From DATAEK01 sp036258055 (GTDB lineage: Bacteria > Acidobacteriota > Vicinamibacteria > Vicinamibacterales > 2-12-FULL-66-21), in contig DATAEK010000092.1 of assembly GCA_036258055.1 (NCBI GenBank), positions 1 to 41,711 of the forward strand: a DNA stretch of 41,711 nt. The letters run 5' to 3'. Below the pieces are notes generated by a model. That model saw only the letters and a list, made by a program, of their open reading frames with translations, searched no databases and had not been told where the DNA came from. The translations under genes and the position numbers were made by a program. Positions 31,984 through 38,955 of the stretch are shown here, piece by piece (the stretch's first letter is position 1; every line of letters begins with the position of its first letter).

Positions 31984-32841
31984 CTAATCGGTTGCGGCAG
32001 GAGCAATCCACGACAGCGCGTCGCGCAGGCTTCGGTCGAATTCTTCCTTGCCGCCCGAGAACCGGTGATTCCTTGCCGTCACGGTGTAGAAGCGGCGGAC
32101 CGCCGTGTCAGGTCCGAAGAGCGCACGCGCCCTGACGGCAGGGAAGTAGTTGTCTCCCGTCGATTGAATGACGGCGCACGGAAGGTCACCGAGCCGATCG
32201 ATCTGCGCGTACGGTTCGAACGGCCATCGCCGCTCCGTCGTCGTCGCCTGACCCTCGTCGGTCTCGTCGTCGGGGCCGTCGATGCGCAGATCCTCTCCTT
32301 CGGCCAACCCAATCGCCACGATTCCCGCGACGTGATCGACGGCTCTCAGCTCGGATGCCGCGAGCACGGCGAAGGCGGCCCCGCGTGACCACCCGGTCAG
32401 CACGACGGGCGTGTCCGGCGGAAGACCGAGCAACGTGCGGGATTGCGCGATGACCGCGCCGTACTCGGCGGCGAGCTCACGCGTGTCGACGAGAGATTTC
32501 TCGGGCCTGTCGATCTTGAGGAAGGCCTTCGAGCTGAAACCGGCCGCTGAGTATCCCAAGGCGCCGAGTTCGTGAAACATGTCCACGGCGGCGCCGAACC
32601 ATCCGCCATCGCCGCTGGCATAGAGCACGAACACCGGGCGCCGTTGACTCGACAAGGGGGCAACGAGGTGAATCTCGAGCGGAATCTGGTGGACGAGGGC
32701 CGTCGCGGTGAACGCGTGGACTCTCTCCTGAGTGCCGGTGACATGAGAGGGATGGGCACAGCCGCCGGCCGTGACGAGCGTCGCCAGCGCTGCGGCCATC
32801 GCGCCGGATCGGGAACACTGGGAAACCATGGATCCAAGCAT
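31984..32841 (-). CDS. VirJ/AcvB-like alpha/beta-hydrolase lipoprotein
   Basis: The protein has 285 residues from ATG 32841; ATG 32829 is also possible. A lipoprotein signal ends in LVTAGGC, so the protein is probably anchored in the envelope. The VirJ family block YASGDGGWFG is followed by the nucleophile elbow GWSRGAAFAVLAA, an acidic STGDNYFPAVRAR and a late His in TARNHRFSGGKEEFD, giving a plausible Ser-Asp-His triad. Agrobacterium AcvB/VirJ are periplasmic, and AcvB hydrolyses lysyl-phosphatidylglycerol. Whether this protein shares that activity is unknown, as no aminoacyl-lipid synthase gene is nearby. It lies 27 bases downstream of the dodecin gene on the same strand. Confidence 0.87.
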   Translation of the reverse strand: MLGSMVSQCSRSGAMAAALATLVTAGGCAHPSHVTGTQERVHAFTATALVHQIPLEIHLVAPLSSQRRPVFVLYASGDGGWFGAAVDMFHELGALGYSAAGFSSKAFLKIDRPEKSLVDTRELAAEYGAVIAQSRTLLGLPPDTPVVLTGWSRGAAFAVLAASELRAVDHVAGIVAIGLAEGEDLRIDGPDDETDEGQATTTERRWPFEPYAQIDRLGDLPCAVIQSTGDNYFPAVRARALFGPDTAVRRFYTVTARNHRFSGGKEEFDRSLRDALSWIAPAATD

Positions 32842-32868
32842 GCCCGATCCGCGCGCCGGATACGAGGG

Positions 32869-33072
32869 TCAGTCCTCGAGCACGAACGTCACGCGCAACG
32901 TCACGCGGTACTCATCGATCTGACCTTTGCTGACCGTGACTTTCTGCCCCTTGATCCACGCGCCCTTGATGTTCTTCAGCGTTTTGTTCGCGCGCTTCAG
33001 GCCCTGCTTGATCGCGTCGTCGAAGCCGTTGTTCGACGATGCGATGATCTCGGTGACTTTGGCAACAGACAT
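32869..33072 (-). CDS. Dodecin-family protein
   Basis: The protein has 67 residues, exactly dodecin size, with GAGGAG nine bases before ATG 33072. The sequence MSVAKVTEIIASSNNGFDDAIKQGLKRANKTLKNIKGAWIKGQKVTVSKGQIDEYRVTLRVTFVLED matches the beta-alpha-beta-beta dodecin fold: the TEI(x)ASS turn, the long helix and the VTFVLED last strand. Dodecins form hollow dodecamers that store flavin or lumichrome. The flavin-stacking Trp lies in the KGAWIKGQ strand in this branch. It is probably co-transcribed with the VirJ-like gene, though no functional link is obvious. Confidence 0.92.
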   Translation of the reverse strand: MSVAKVTEIIASSNNGFDDAIKQGLKRANKTLKNIKGAWIKGQKVTVSKGQIDEYRVTLRVTFVLED

Positions 33073-33236
33073 GCGGCACTCTCCTCTTGCGTGCCGCATT
33101 CTTGATCGAGGGCGACTCGCACGGATAGCAAAGGGATCGCAGCCGACTCAACAACAGACGTCCGGCGCGCTCGCAGTGATCGTTGCACGGCGATAGGCTG
33201 TTCGAGACGCCACACGTCATTTCACGGAGGGCACTG

Positions 33237-33743
33237 ATGAAGTTGACCGATCTCTTCCTGGACGAGCTCGAACGCGAAGCCGTCCACACCCGTCACGCGA
33301 TCGAGCAGGTGCCCGAGGGGCACGACGACTGGAAACCGCATGACAAGTCGATGCCGTTCGGCTACCTCGCGCAGCTCGTGGCGACGATGCCCGGGTGGGT
33401 GACCATGACCATCAAGCAGGACTTTCTCGATCTGAATCCGCCCGGAGGCGGCGGCGGAATGAAGCCGCTCCGCTCGAAGCAGGAATTGCTTCAGGCTCTC
33501 GACGAGGGCCTCACCGGCGCTCGTGACGCCTTGAAAACGACGACCGACGATCACCTGATGAAGCCGTGGCAGCTGCGTGTCGCGGGGAAGGTTGTCAGCG
33601 AGGAGCCGCGCTACGTGATTCTGCGTGATGCGGTGTTCAACCACCTCGCGCATCATCGCGGTCAGATGACCGTCTACCTGCGGCTTCTCGGGGCGCAGGT
33701 CCCGGCGATCTACGGGCCGTCCGCGGACGAGAAGCGGTTTTGA
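33237..33743 (+). CDS. DinB/YfiT-like metalloenzyme-fold protein
   Basis: The protein has 168 residues. ATG 33237 is preceded by GGAGG at six bases. The four-helix DinB fold is indicated by FLDELEREAVHTRHAIEQVPEGHDDWKPHDKSMPFGYLAQLVATMPGW at the start and AVFNHLAHHRGQMTVYLRLLGAQVPAIYGPSADE at the end. The C-terminal His residues of the usual metal triad are present. In the first helix the expected His position reads Gln (LAQLV), so metal binding may be altered. Family roles include thiol transfer and damage response; none is assignable here. Confidence 0.88.
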   Translation: MKLTDLFLDELEREAVHTRHAIEQVPEGHDDWKPHDKSMPFGYLAQLVATMPGWVTMTIKQDFLDLNPPGGGGGMKPLRSKQELLQALDEGLTGARDALKTTTDDHLMKPWQLRVAGKVVSEEPRYVILRDAVFNHLAHHRGQMTVYLRLLGAQVPAIYGPSADEKRF

Positions 33744-33773
33744 GCGGGCTCGAAGACTAGCTGATACGCGCCA

Positions 33774-34985
33774 CTAGGACCGGAACGGCTCGCGGCCGCG
33801 TCCCTGGACGGGGATGTCCTGCGCGGGCAGGACCTCGTGCTGCAGCGCAAACATCGACGCGGCGGCCTCGTCGATGTGACGGACGAACGCCAGCGACCCT
33901 GCCAGGATCGGGCGCAGGCGCTCGCGATCCTGGATTCTGGCGGGCGGATACTCGTGCTCGACGACCAGGTGGGTGTTGGCGACGTCGAGCGCGAGGAGCT
34001 CGCGCGCAGCGAGCTGGTGATCCAGCCAATCGACGGTCCGGTTCTGCAGGTAGGCCAGCGGATCGTGACGGGCCGTGCCGGGCAGCTCGTGCTCGGCGAG
34101 GACCGTTTGCTTCTTCCACGCGTTGACCTGATCGGCTGGTGACGGTGACGGCCGCCCGTCCAACCAGTCGCCGCGTTGTACCGTCTGCCCGCCGTAGCCC
34201 CACGCGGCGACGCCGCGCGCGTCGATCACCTGACCCTTCACGTGAAATCCACCGATCAGGAAGTTGTAGCCGGCGTCCTTCAGGTAGTGAAAAATCGACC
34301 GCGTATCCTGACCCATGAGGATCGCGTGAGACGGGTCGTAGTGGATGCGGAACTGATCGCCGACGCCGTGCGCCTCGCAGATCCGATGAAGCGCGATCCA
34401 GGTCCCTGGCGTGTACGCGATGTTGTTGTGGAAGGCGTCGCCGGTCGTCCAGCCCGGCATCGGACACTGCTCGACGCGGTAGACGAGCCCGCGCGCCTTT
34501 GCCTCCTGAAGCAGCGGCACGAACCAGTCGGCGAAGTCGACGAGGTTCTCGTCCATGCTGTGCTGTTGATTCCGCCCGACGAACCCGCACACGGCGCCGA
34601 CGTCGAGGAGCGCCGCCGCGTCGAAGACCCGCCTCATGAAATCGTGTTTCTTCCGCCGCACGGCGGGATCGTGGTGCAGCATGTTGTCGAAGTAGCCGAG
34701 GTCCGAAATGCCGATAGCGTGGGCGGTCAGAGACGCGCGCACGCGGCGGGCGCGTTCGCGATCGAACGGACGGCGCAGGTCGAGCGTGTTGGCAACCGGA
34801 TCGAGCATCGCCTCGGGCGGTACGTCCGTCTCGCTGGGATGCAACGCCGCCGACAGCTGAATGTGATCCGCGCCGATCTCACGCGCGTAGGCGACCCAGT
34901 CCTCGATGGCGCGATCGGGGTCGGCGTCCCGCACGGCGCGCGGCGTCAGCTCCTGAATTGCCGCCGTCAGGATCCCAATCTTCAT
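33774..34985 (-). CDS. Sugar isomerase/epimerase (xylose isomerase-like TIM barrel)
   Basis: The protein has 403 residues from ATG 34985 (MKIGILTAAIQEL); ATG 35015 would add ten residues; neither has a ribosome site. The barrel metal ligands are visible: Glu in YRVEQCPMPGW, Asp and His in RIHYDPSHAILMGQD, His in IGGFHVKGQ and Glu in LVVEHEY. No signal peptide, so it is cytoplasmic. The family interconverts keto and aldo sugars, including inosose and 3-keto sugars. It is divergent from a TAT-exported isomerase gene and near a sugar/nucleoside-type transporter, suggesting a catabolic cluster. A possible promoter lies at 35028-35057. Confidence 0.88.
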   Translation of the reverse strand: MKIGILTAAIQELTPRAVRDADPDRAIEDWVAYAREIGADHIQLSAALHPSETDVPPEAMLDPVANTLDLRRPFDRERARRVRASLTAHAIGISDLGYFDNMLHHDPAVRRKKHDFMRRVFDAAALLDVGAVCGFVGRNQQHSMDENLVDFADWFVPLLQEAKARGLVYRVEQCPMPGWTTGDAFHNNIAYTPGTWIALHRICEAHGVGDQFRIHYDPSHAILMGQDTRSIFHYLKDAGYNFLIGGFHVKGQVIDARGVAAWGYGGQTVQRGDWLDGRPSPSPADQVNAWKKQTVLAEHELPGTARHDPLAYLQNRTVDWLDHQLAARELLALDVANTHLVVEHEYPPARIQDRERLRPILAGSLAFVRHIDEAAASMFALQHEVLPAQDIPVQGRGREPFRS

Positions 34986-35027
34986 GAAGGTGGGTCGGAA
35001 TGGCTGGATATGCATGATTGGGGAGCG

Positions 35028-35057
35028 AGTGTATCCTCTTTGCGCGCGGGCTGTCAG
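35028..35057 (-). promoter_or_regulatory. Possible promoter of the cytoplasmic isomerase gene
   Basis: Minus strand: CTGACA (35057-35052, 5 of 6), 18-base spacer, TACACT (35033-35028, 4 of 6). Predicted start site near 35021, giving a leader of about 36 bases to ATG 34985, which supports that start. Confidence 0.4.
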
Positions 35058-35078
35058 CGCGCCAGGGAGTGAGACGCG

Positions 35079-36032
35079 ATGCAGAAGATTGAGGGCAAGG
35101 GATACTCACGGCGCAGATTCGGCCAGCTTGTGCTCGCCGGTCTGCCGGTGTCGATTCTCAGTGCTCGCGGGGCCACACCCCCGCTGGCTTCAGGCGCCAC
35201 GGGCGACGGCCTTCAGGGGCAGCGCATCGACTCGCGGGTTGCGGGCGTGCAGCTCGGCGCGCAGACCTACAGCTTCCGGACGCTCGCCAATCTCGACGAG
35301 ATCGTCAAGGCGATGGTCACGGTCCGCCTGGGAGAAGTCGAGCTGATGTACAACCACGCGGAATCCGCGTTCGGCGCGCCGAAGGGCGAGGGAGCGGAAC
35401 ACGAGAAAGCGGTTCGGGAATGGCGGAAGTCGGCGCCGCCTGCGCGCTACGCGGAAGTCCGGAAGAAGTTCGCCGATGCCGGCATCGATGTCCGGCTGCT
35501 CTGTTTCAACATGAACCGGAACACCACCGACGAGGAGATCGAGTACGGGTTTCAGATGGCGAAGGCACTCGGAGCGCGGGCGATCTCCTCATCGACGCAG
35601 GTGAGCGTGGCGAAACGCGTCGCGCCGTTTGCCGACAAGCATCGCATGATGATCGGGTACCACGGGCACTCTGACGTCAAGGATCCAGACGAGTTCGCCA
35701 CGCCCGAGAGCTTCGCGACGGCGCTGTCGTACTCGAAATATCACGGGATCAACCTGGACATCGGCCATTTCACGGCGGCGAACTTCGACGCCGTCCCTTT
35801 CATCAAGGCTCATCATGCCCGGATTACGAACCTGCACTTGAAGGATCGCAAGCGCAATCAGGGACCCAACGTTCCGTGGGGCGAAGGGGACGCGCCCATC
35901 AAGGAGGTCCTGCAGCTGCTCAAACGCGAGCGATATCCGTTTCCAGCCAACATCGAGTTCGAGTATCCCGGCGAGGATCCGGTCGCCGAGGTCGCGAAAT
36001 GCTTCAAGTTCTGCCGGGACGCGCTCGCGTAG
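35079..36032 (+). CDS. TAT-exported sugar isomerase/epimerase (TIM barrel)
   Basis: The protein has 317 residues with AGGGAG before ATG 35079. The N-terminus KGYSRRRFGQLVLAGLPVSILSA is a twin-arginine signal, so it folds in the cytoplasm and acts outside it. The xylose isomerase-like barrel shows ELMYNH, GYHGHSDVKDP, NLDIGHFTAANFD (Asp/His), ITNLHLKDRK (His) and NIEFEYPGEDP (Glu) as metal or substrate ligands. Such exported isomerase-like proteins accompany Gfo/Idh oxidoreductases and 3-keto-glycoside hydrolases in acidobacteria and Bacteroidota, though none is in the window. The linker after the signal (SARGATPPLASGATGDG) is encoded by DNA nearly identical to an intergenic repeat end. Confidence 0.9.
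   Translation: MQKIEGKGYSRRRFGQLVLAGLPVSILSARGATPPLASGATGDGLQGQRIDSRVAGVQLGAQTYSFRTLANLDEIVKAMVTVRLGEVELMYNHAESAFGAPKGEGAEHEKAVREWRKSAPPARYAEVRKKFADAGIDVRLLCFNMNRNTTDEEIEYGFQMAKALGARAISSSTQVSVAKRVAPFADKHRMMIGYHGHSDVKDPDEFATPESFATALSYSKYHGINLDIGHFTAANFDAVPFIKAHHARITNLHLKDRKRNQGPNVPWGEGDAPIKEVLQLLKRERYPFPANIEFEYPGEDPVAEVAKCFKFCRDALA
35153..35198 (+). repeat. Remnant of the 116-bp element inside coding sequence
   Basis: Bases 35154-35189 match the reverse complement of the right end of copy 2 (including its flank TTCTCAG) at about 33 of 36 positions. CAGGCGCC (35191-35198) then matches the part of the element beyond its central hairpin, as if the hairpin had been deleted. The translated segment SARGATPPLA parallels the SARGAPPPLA read from copy 2. 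Confidence 0.65.
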
Positions 36033-36037
36033 GTCAC

Positions 36038-36154
36038 GTCCGGCTCAAGCCGGACACCACCGTCACGTTGTTCCGGCTCAAGCCCGACACCACCGTCACG
36101 ACGGTCCGGCTGAAGCCGGATGCCGTCATTTGTCGTGTCCGCCTTCAGGCGGAC
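36038..36154. repeat. Four REP-like palindromes (GTCCGGCT-NN-AGCCGGAC family)
   Basis: Hairpins at 36038-36055 (perfect), 36071-36088 (imperfect), 36104-36121 (one end mismatch) and 36137-36154 (perfect, with changed stem GTCCGCCT/AGGCGGAC) are joined by near-identical ACACCACCGTCACG spacers. They fill the gap between the exported isomerase and the transporter gene, starting five bases after the stop codon. The translations contain VRLKPDTT-like repeats. Confidence 0.88.
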
Positions 36155-36171
36155 CGTCAGCGGAGACCAAC

Positions 36172-37413
36172 ATGTCTGGAAGCACACGGCTGCGCCTGCT
36201 CGTCCTGATGTTCCTGCAGTACTTCGTCTGGGGTGCCTGGTACGTGACCATGGGCACCTGGCTTGGCGAGACGCTGCACTTTTCCGGTCAGCAGATCGGC
36301 CTGGCCGCCGGAACCACCGCGCTCGCGGCGATGATCTCGCCGTTTTTCGTGGGCATGGTGGCGGACCGGTTCTTCGCGACCCAGTGGATTCTCGCGGCTC
36401 TGCATCTGCTCGGTGGCGTGGTGTTGTTCTTCGCGGCGGCGCAGACGTCCTTTGCGCCGTTCTACGGCGCCATCCTGGCCTACTCGCTGTGCTACATGCC
36501 AACGCTGGCGTTGAGCAATTCGCTCTCGTTCCGGCAGATGAGCGATCCGGCGCGGGAGTTCCCAATGGTCCGTGTGCTGGGGACGATCGGCTGGATCGTC
36601 GCCGGACTGATCATCGGCACGCTCGGCCTCGAAGCGACCGCGATGCCGATGCGCATTGCGGCGGCCGCGTCAGTCGCGCTCGGACTGTTCTGTCTGGTGC
36701 TGCCGCATACGCCGCCCCAGCGCAGTGCCCGGGTGACGATCCGTGACGTGCTCGGCCTCGACGCGCTCAAGTTGCTCGGCGAGCGCTCCTTCGCGGTCTT
36801 CGTCCTGGGCTCGTTCCTCATCTGCATTCCGCTGCAGTTCTACTACGCGTTTGCCAACCCGTTTCTGAACGAGCTGAACGTGTCGAACGCCGCGGGCAAG
36901 ATGACGCTGGGCCAGATGTCCGAGATCTTCTTCATGCTCGTGATGCCGTGGTTCTTCCGCCGTCTCGGCGTGAAGTACATGCTCCTCATCGGCATGGCGG
37001 CCTGGGCGACGCGATATCTCCTGTTTGCCGCCGGCAACAACGGCGCGCTGGTGTGGATGCTCTACGGCGGCATCCTCCTTCACGGGATCTGCTACGACTT
37101 CTTCTTCGTCACCGGTCAGATTTACGTGGACCGCAAAGCGCCCGCGGATCTGCGCGCTGCCGCACAGGGGCTCATCGCATTCGTGACCCTCGGCGTCGGG
37201 ATGTTCATCGGCTCCTGGCTCTCCGGCCGGGTCGTCGACAGCTTCGTCGTCGCTGGATCCGGCGACGCCGTCCGTCACGCCTGGGACCGGATCTGGCTGG
37301 TGCCCGCGATCGGATCCGGCGCGGTGCTGCTGCTGTTCGCGTTCCTCTTCCGCGCGGCGGACGCGACCGCGACGTCGCGCGTGCCCGCGGTGCGAGTGGA
37401 GGCAGCGGAGTGA
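36172..37413 (+). CDS. MFS transporter, NupG/nucleoside:H+ symporter family
   Basis: The protein has 413 residues with GGAG six bases before ATG 36172 and about 12 membrane helices. LRLLVLMFLQYFVWGAWYVTMGTWLGETLHFSGQQIGLAAGTTALAAMISPFFVGMVADRFF at the N-terminus and SNSLSFRQMSDPAREFPMVRVLGTIGWIVAG are characteristic of the nucleoside:proton symporter (NHS) family of NupG and XapB. In acidobacteria and Bacteroidota, members often sit with sugar isomerases and oxidoreductases, and may carry glycosides or modified sugars rather than nucleosides. Here the two neighbouring isomerase genes support that view. The stop codon is the first triplet of a 50-bp tandem repeat. Confidence 0.9.
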   Translation: MSGSTRLRLLVLMFLQYFVWGAWYVTMGTWLGETLHFSGQQIGLAAGTTALAAMISPFFVGMVADRFFATQWILAALHLLGGVVLFFAAAQTSFAPFYGAILAYSLCYMPTLALSNSLSFRQMSDPAREFPMVRVLGTIGWIVAGLIIGTLGLEATAMPMRIAAAASVALGLFCLVLPHTPPQRSARVTIRDVLGLDALKLLGERSFAVFVLGSFLICIPLQFYYAFANPFLNELNVSNAAGKMTLGQMSEIFFMLVMPWFFRRLGVKYMLLIGMAAWATRYLLFAAGNNGALVWMLYGGILLHGICYDFFFVTGQIYVDRKAPADLRAAAQGLIAFVTLGVGMFIGSWLSGRVVDSFVVAGSGDAVRHAWDRIWLVPAIGSGAVLLLFAFLFRAADATATSRVPAVRVEAAE

Positions 37414-37560
37414 GGCAGGTTCCGCGGACTGCGGACAGCGGACAGCGACAGCGAAGGACCTGAGGCAGGTTCTGCGGACAGCGGACAGCGGACAGCGACA
37501 GCGAAGGACCTAAGGCAGGTTCTGCGGACAGCGGACAGCGGACTGCGACAGCGAAGGACC
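37411..37560. repeat. Three perfect-length 50-bp tandem repeats starting at a stop codon
   Basis: Units 37411-37460, 37461-37510 and 37511-37560 are each 50 bases and differ at only a few positions. Each has internal GCGGACA heptamers. Unit 1 begins with the TGA stop of the transporter gene; the later units begin TGA and TAA, and a fourth unit appears to start with TAAG at 37561. There are no unique spacers, so it is not a CRISPR array. Confidence 0.93.
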
Positions 37561-37636
37561 TAAGTACTATTCCCGCGATTGCACGGCCGTCGTACCCTGC
37601 CGGTGCTGCTCTGGACAGACTTTCTTCTGGCAGGTC

Positions 37637-37960
37637 ATGGACATCCACCTCTCCGCGCCGCGCGCCCGCCGATTTCCCCTTCACGTTCCTGTTCGATTCC
37701 GGCCACCGTGTGAAGCGGGTTGGCGTGAGGGGCGGGCGATCAACATCAGCCACACCGGAGTCCTGTTCCAGCCGAAGGGTCCGGTGCCCATGCTCGACGA
37801 GCCCGTGGAGATCTGCGTGCAACTCTCGGCGCTGACACCGGATGCAGCCGACATCGTTTGTGTCGGCCGCATCGTGCGCATGGCCGGGCCCGGCGACGGC
37901 AGCATCGAGCCGTCCGTGGCGTCGACAATCGTGTCGTACTGGTTTCTGCCCGGGGCCTGA
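37637..37960 (+). CDS. PilZ-domain protein with incomplete c-di-GMP motif
   Basis: The protein has 107 residues, a stand-alone PilZ domain. The second motif NISHTGVLF (NxSxxG) is intact. The first motif, normally RxxxR, reads RARRFPLHVPV, so the second Arg position is Leu; c-di-GMP binding may be weak or lost. PilZ proteins usually act as adaptors for motility, polysaccharide or surface functions. It lies 80 bases upstream of the atypical response regulator gene, on the same strand, and about 1 kb upstream of the giant surface protein gene, suggesting but not proving a shared role. The ribosome site is weak (CAGG). Confidence 0.85.
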   Translation: MDIHLSAPRARRFPLHVPVRFRPPCEAGWREGRAINISHTGVLFQPKGPVPMLDEPVEICVQLSALTPDAADIVCVGRIVRMAGPGDGSIEPSVASTIVSYWFLPGA

Positions 37961-38040
37961 CTCTCACCGCGTTGACCGTGTCGACATAGTCACGCCGTTC
38001 GCGCGCCGGAGGTTGGCAGCGTTCATGCCCGTCCTCTGGC

Positions 38041-38727
38041 GTGGCACTGTCACCCGACATCCGCATCGCAATCGCCGACGGCCGGCCGATCGTCCGTGAC
38101 GGCCTGCGCCGACTCCTCGACAGCGAGGCCGGCCTCGCCGTCGTCGGGGACGCCGCCGACGGTCAGGAGGCGGTTGCGATCGTGTCGCAGATGAAGCCCG
38201 ACATCCTGCTGCTGGATGTCGACGTGCCGCGACTCTCGAGTGCCGACGTGTTGCGCGCGCTCGCCGCGATCGAGTGCTCCGTGCGCACGATTCTCCTCAC
38301 GCGAACCACGAGCCACACCGACGCTGTGGCCGCCATGACGCTCGGTGTCGTCGGCGTGCTCTCGGAGGATTCGCCGACGCACCTCCTCTTCAAGTGCATC
38401 CGCGCCGTGATGAGGGGCGAGCACTGGGTCGGACGCGAGGCTGTTTCGGGGCTCGTGGAGGCGCTGCGTCGAGTCACGCAGAGCGGTCAGAGTCCGCGGT
38501 TGCCTCGCGCCAGCCTGACACCGCGTGAGCGCGACGTGATCCGCGAGGTCACCGAGGGCGCGACGAACAAGGACATCGCGGCGAAGTTCGCGCTGAGCGA
38601 GCAGACGATCAAGAACCACCTGTCGAACATCTTCGACAAGCTCGGCGTGTCGTCGCGACTCGAGCTGGCGCTCTATGCCGTCAACCATCGGCTGCTCGAT
38701 GACCTGCCGATGTCGCAGGCGTCATAG
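38041..38727 (+). CDS. NarL-family regulator with atypical receiver
   Basis: The protein has 228 residues from GTG 38041; no ribosome site is evident. The C-terminal LuxR-type helix-turn-helix is normal (LTPRERDVIREVTEGATNKDIAAKFALSEQTIKNHLSNIFDKLGVSSRLELALYAV). The receiver keeps the acceptor Asp59 (LLLDVDVP), but the usual acidic pair is D13-G14 and the conserved Lys position in VGVLSEDSP is Glu or Ser. This suggests a pseudo-receiver that is not controlled by ordinary phosphorylation. No kinase gene is adjacent. The next gene on the same strand, 228 bases on, encodes a giant secreted protein that may be its target. Confidence 0.9.
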   Translation: MALSPDIRIAIADGRPIVRDGLRRLLDSEAGLAVVGDAADGQEAVAIVSQMKPDILLLDVDVPRLSSADVLRALAAIECSVRTILLTRTTSHTDAVAAMTLGVVGVLSEDSPTHLLFKCIRAVMRGEHWVGREAVSGLVEALRRVTQSGQSPRLPRASLTPRERDVIREVTEGATNKDIAAKFALSEQTIKNHLSNIFDKLGVSSRLELALYAVNHRLLDDLPMSQAS

Positions 38728-38875
38728 CGTGGCCGATCGTCTTCTCGCTTCGCGCGCGTCGACGCAAGGTTGCGATCAATCCACTCGCACGTCGGTTCTC
38801 GATTGCGGCAGCGAAGGTACTAGGCGCGCTGGCACTTTCAGCCCATACCGCTCGAGGAATAGGACCTCGATACTC

Positions 38876-38892
38876 GAATGGCCGCGCCATTC
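38876..38892. repeat. Perfect 7-bp hairpin upstream of the giant surface protein gene
   Basis: GAATGGC (38876-38882) and GCCATTC (38886-38892) pair around CGC. The 228-base region between the regulator and the surface protein gene holds no other clear feature; no promoter or riboswitch could be supported. Confidence 0.4.
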
Positions 38893-38955
38893 AGGCTCCG
38901 GCATCCGTTTCCACACTCGCACCATTGGTTCAGCGGCCCTGGCAACAAGGACTGG

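Noticed and set aside
37411..37560. CRISPR-like array of regular repeats
   Set aside because: The 50-bp units are directly adjacent with no unique spacers, and no cas genes are present.
38728..38955. Possible riboswitch or small gene before the giant surface protein gene
   Set aside because: Only one short hairpin is seen. No known riboswitch consensus and no start with a ribosome site for a separate small protein.
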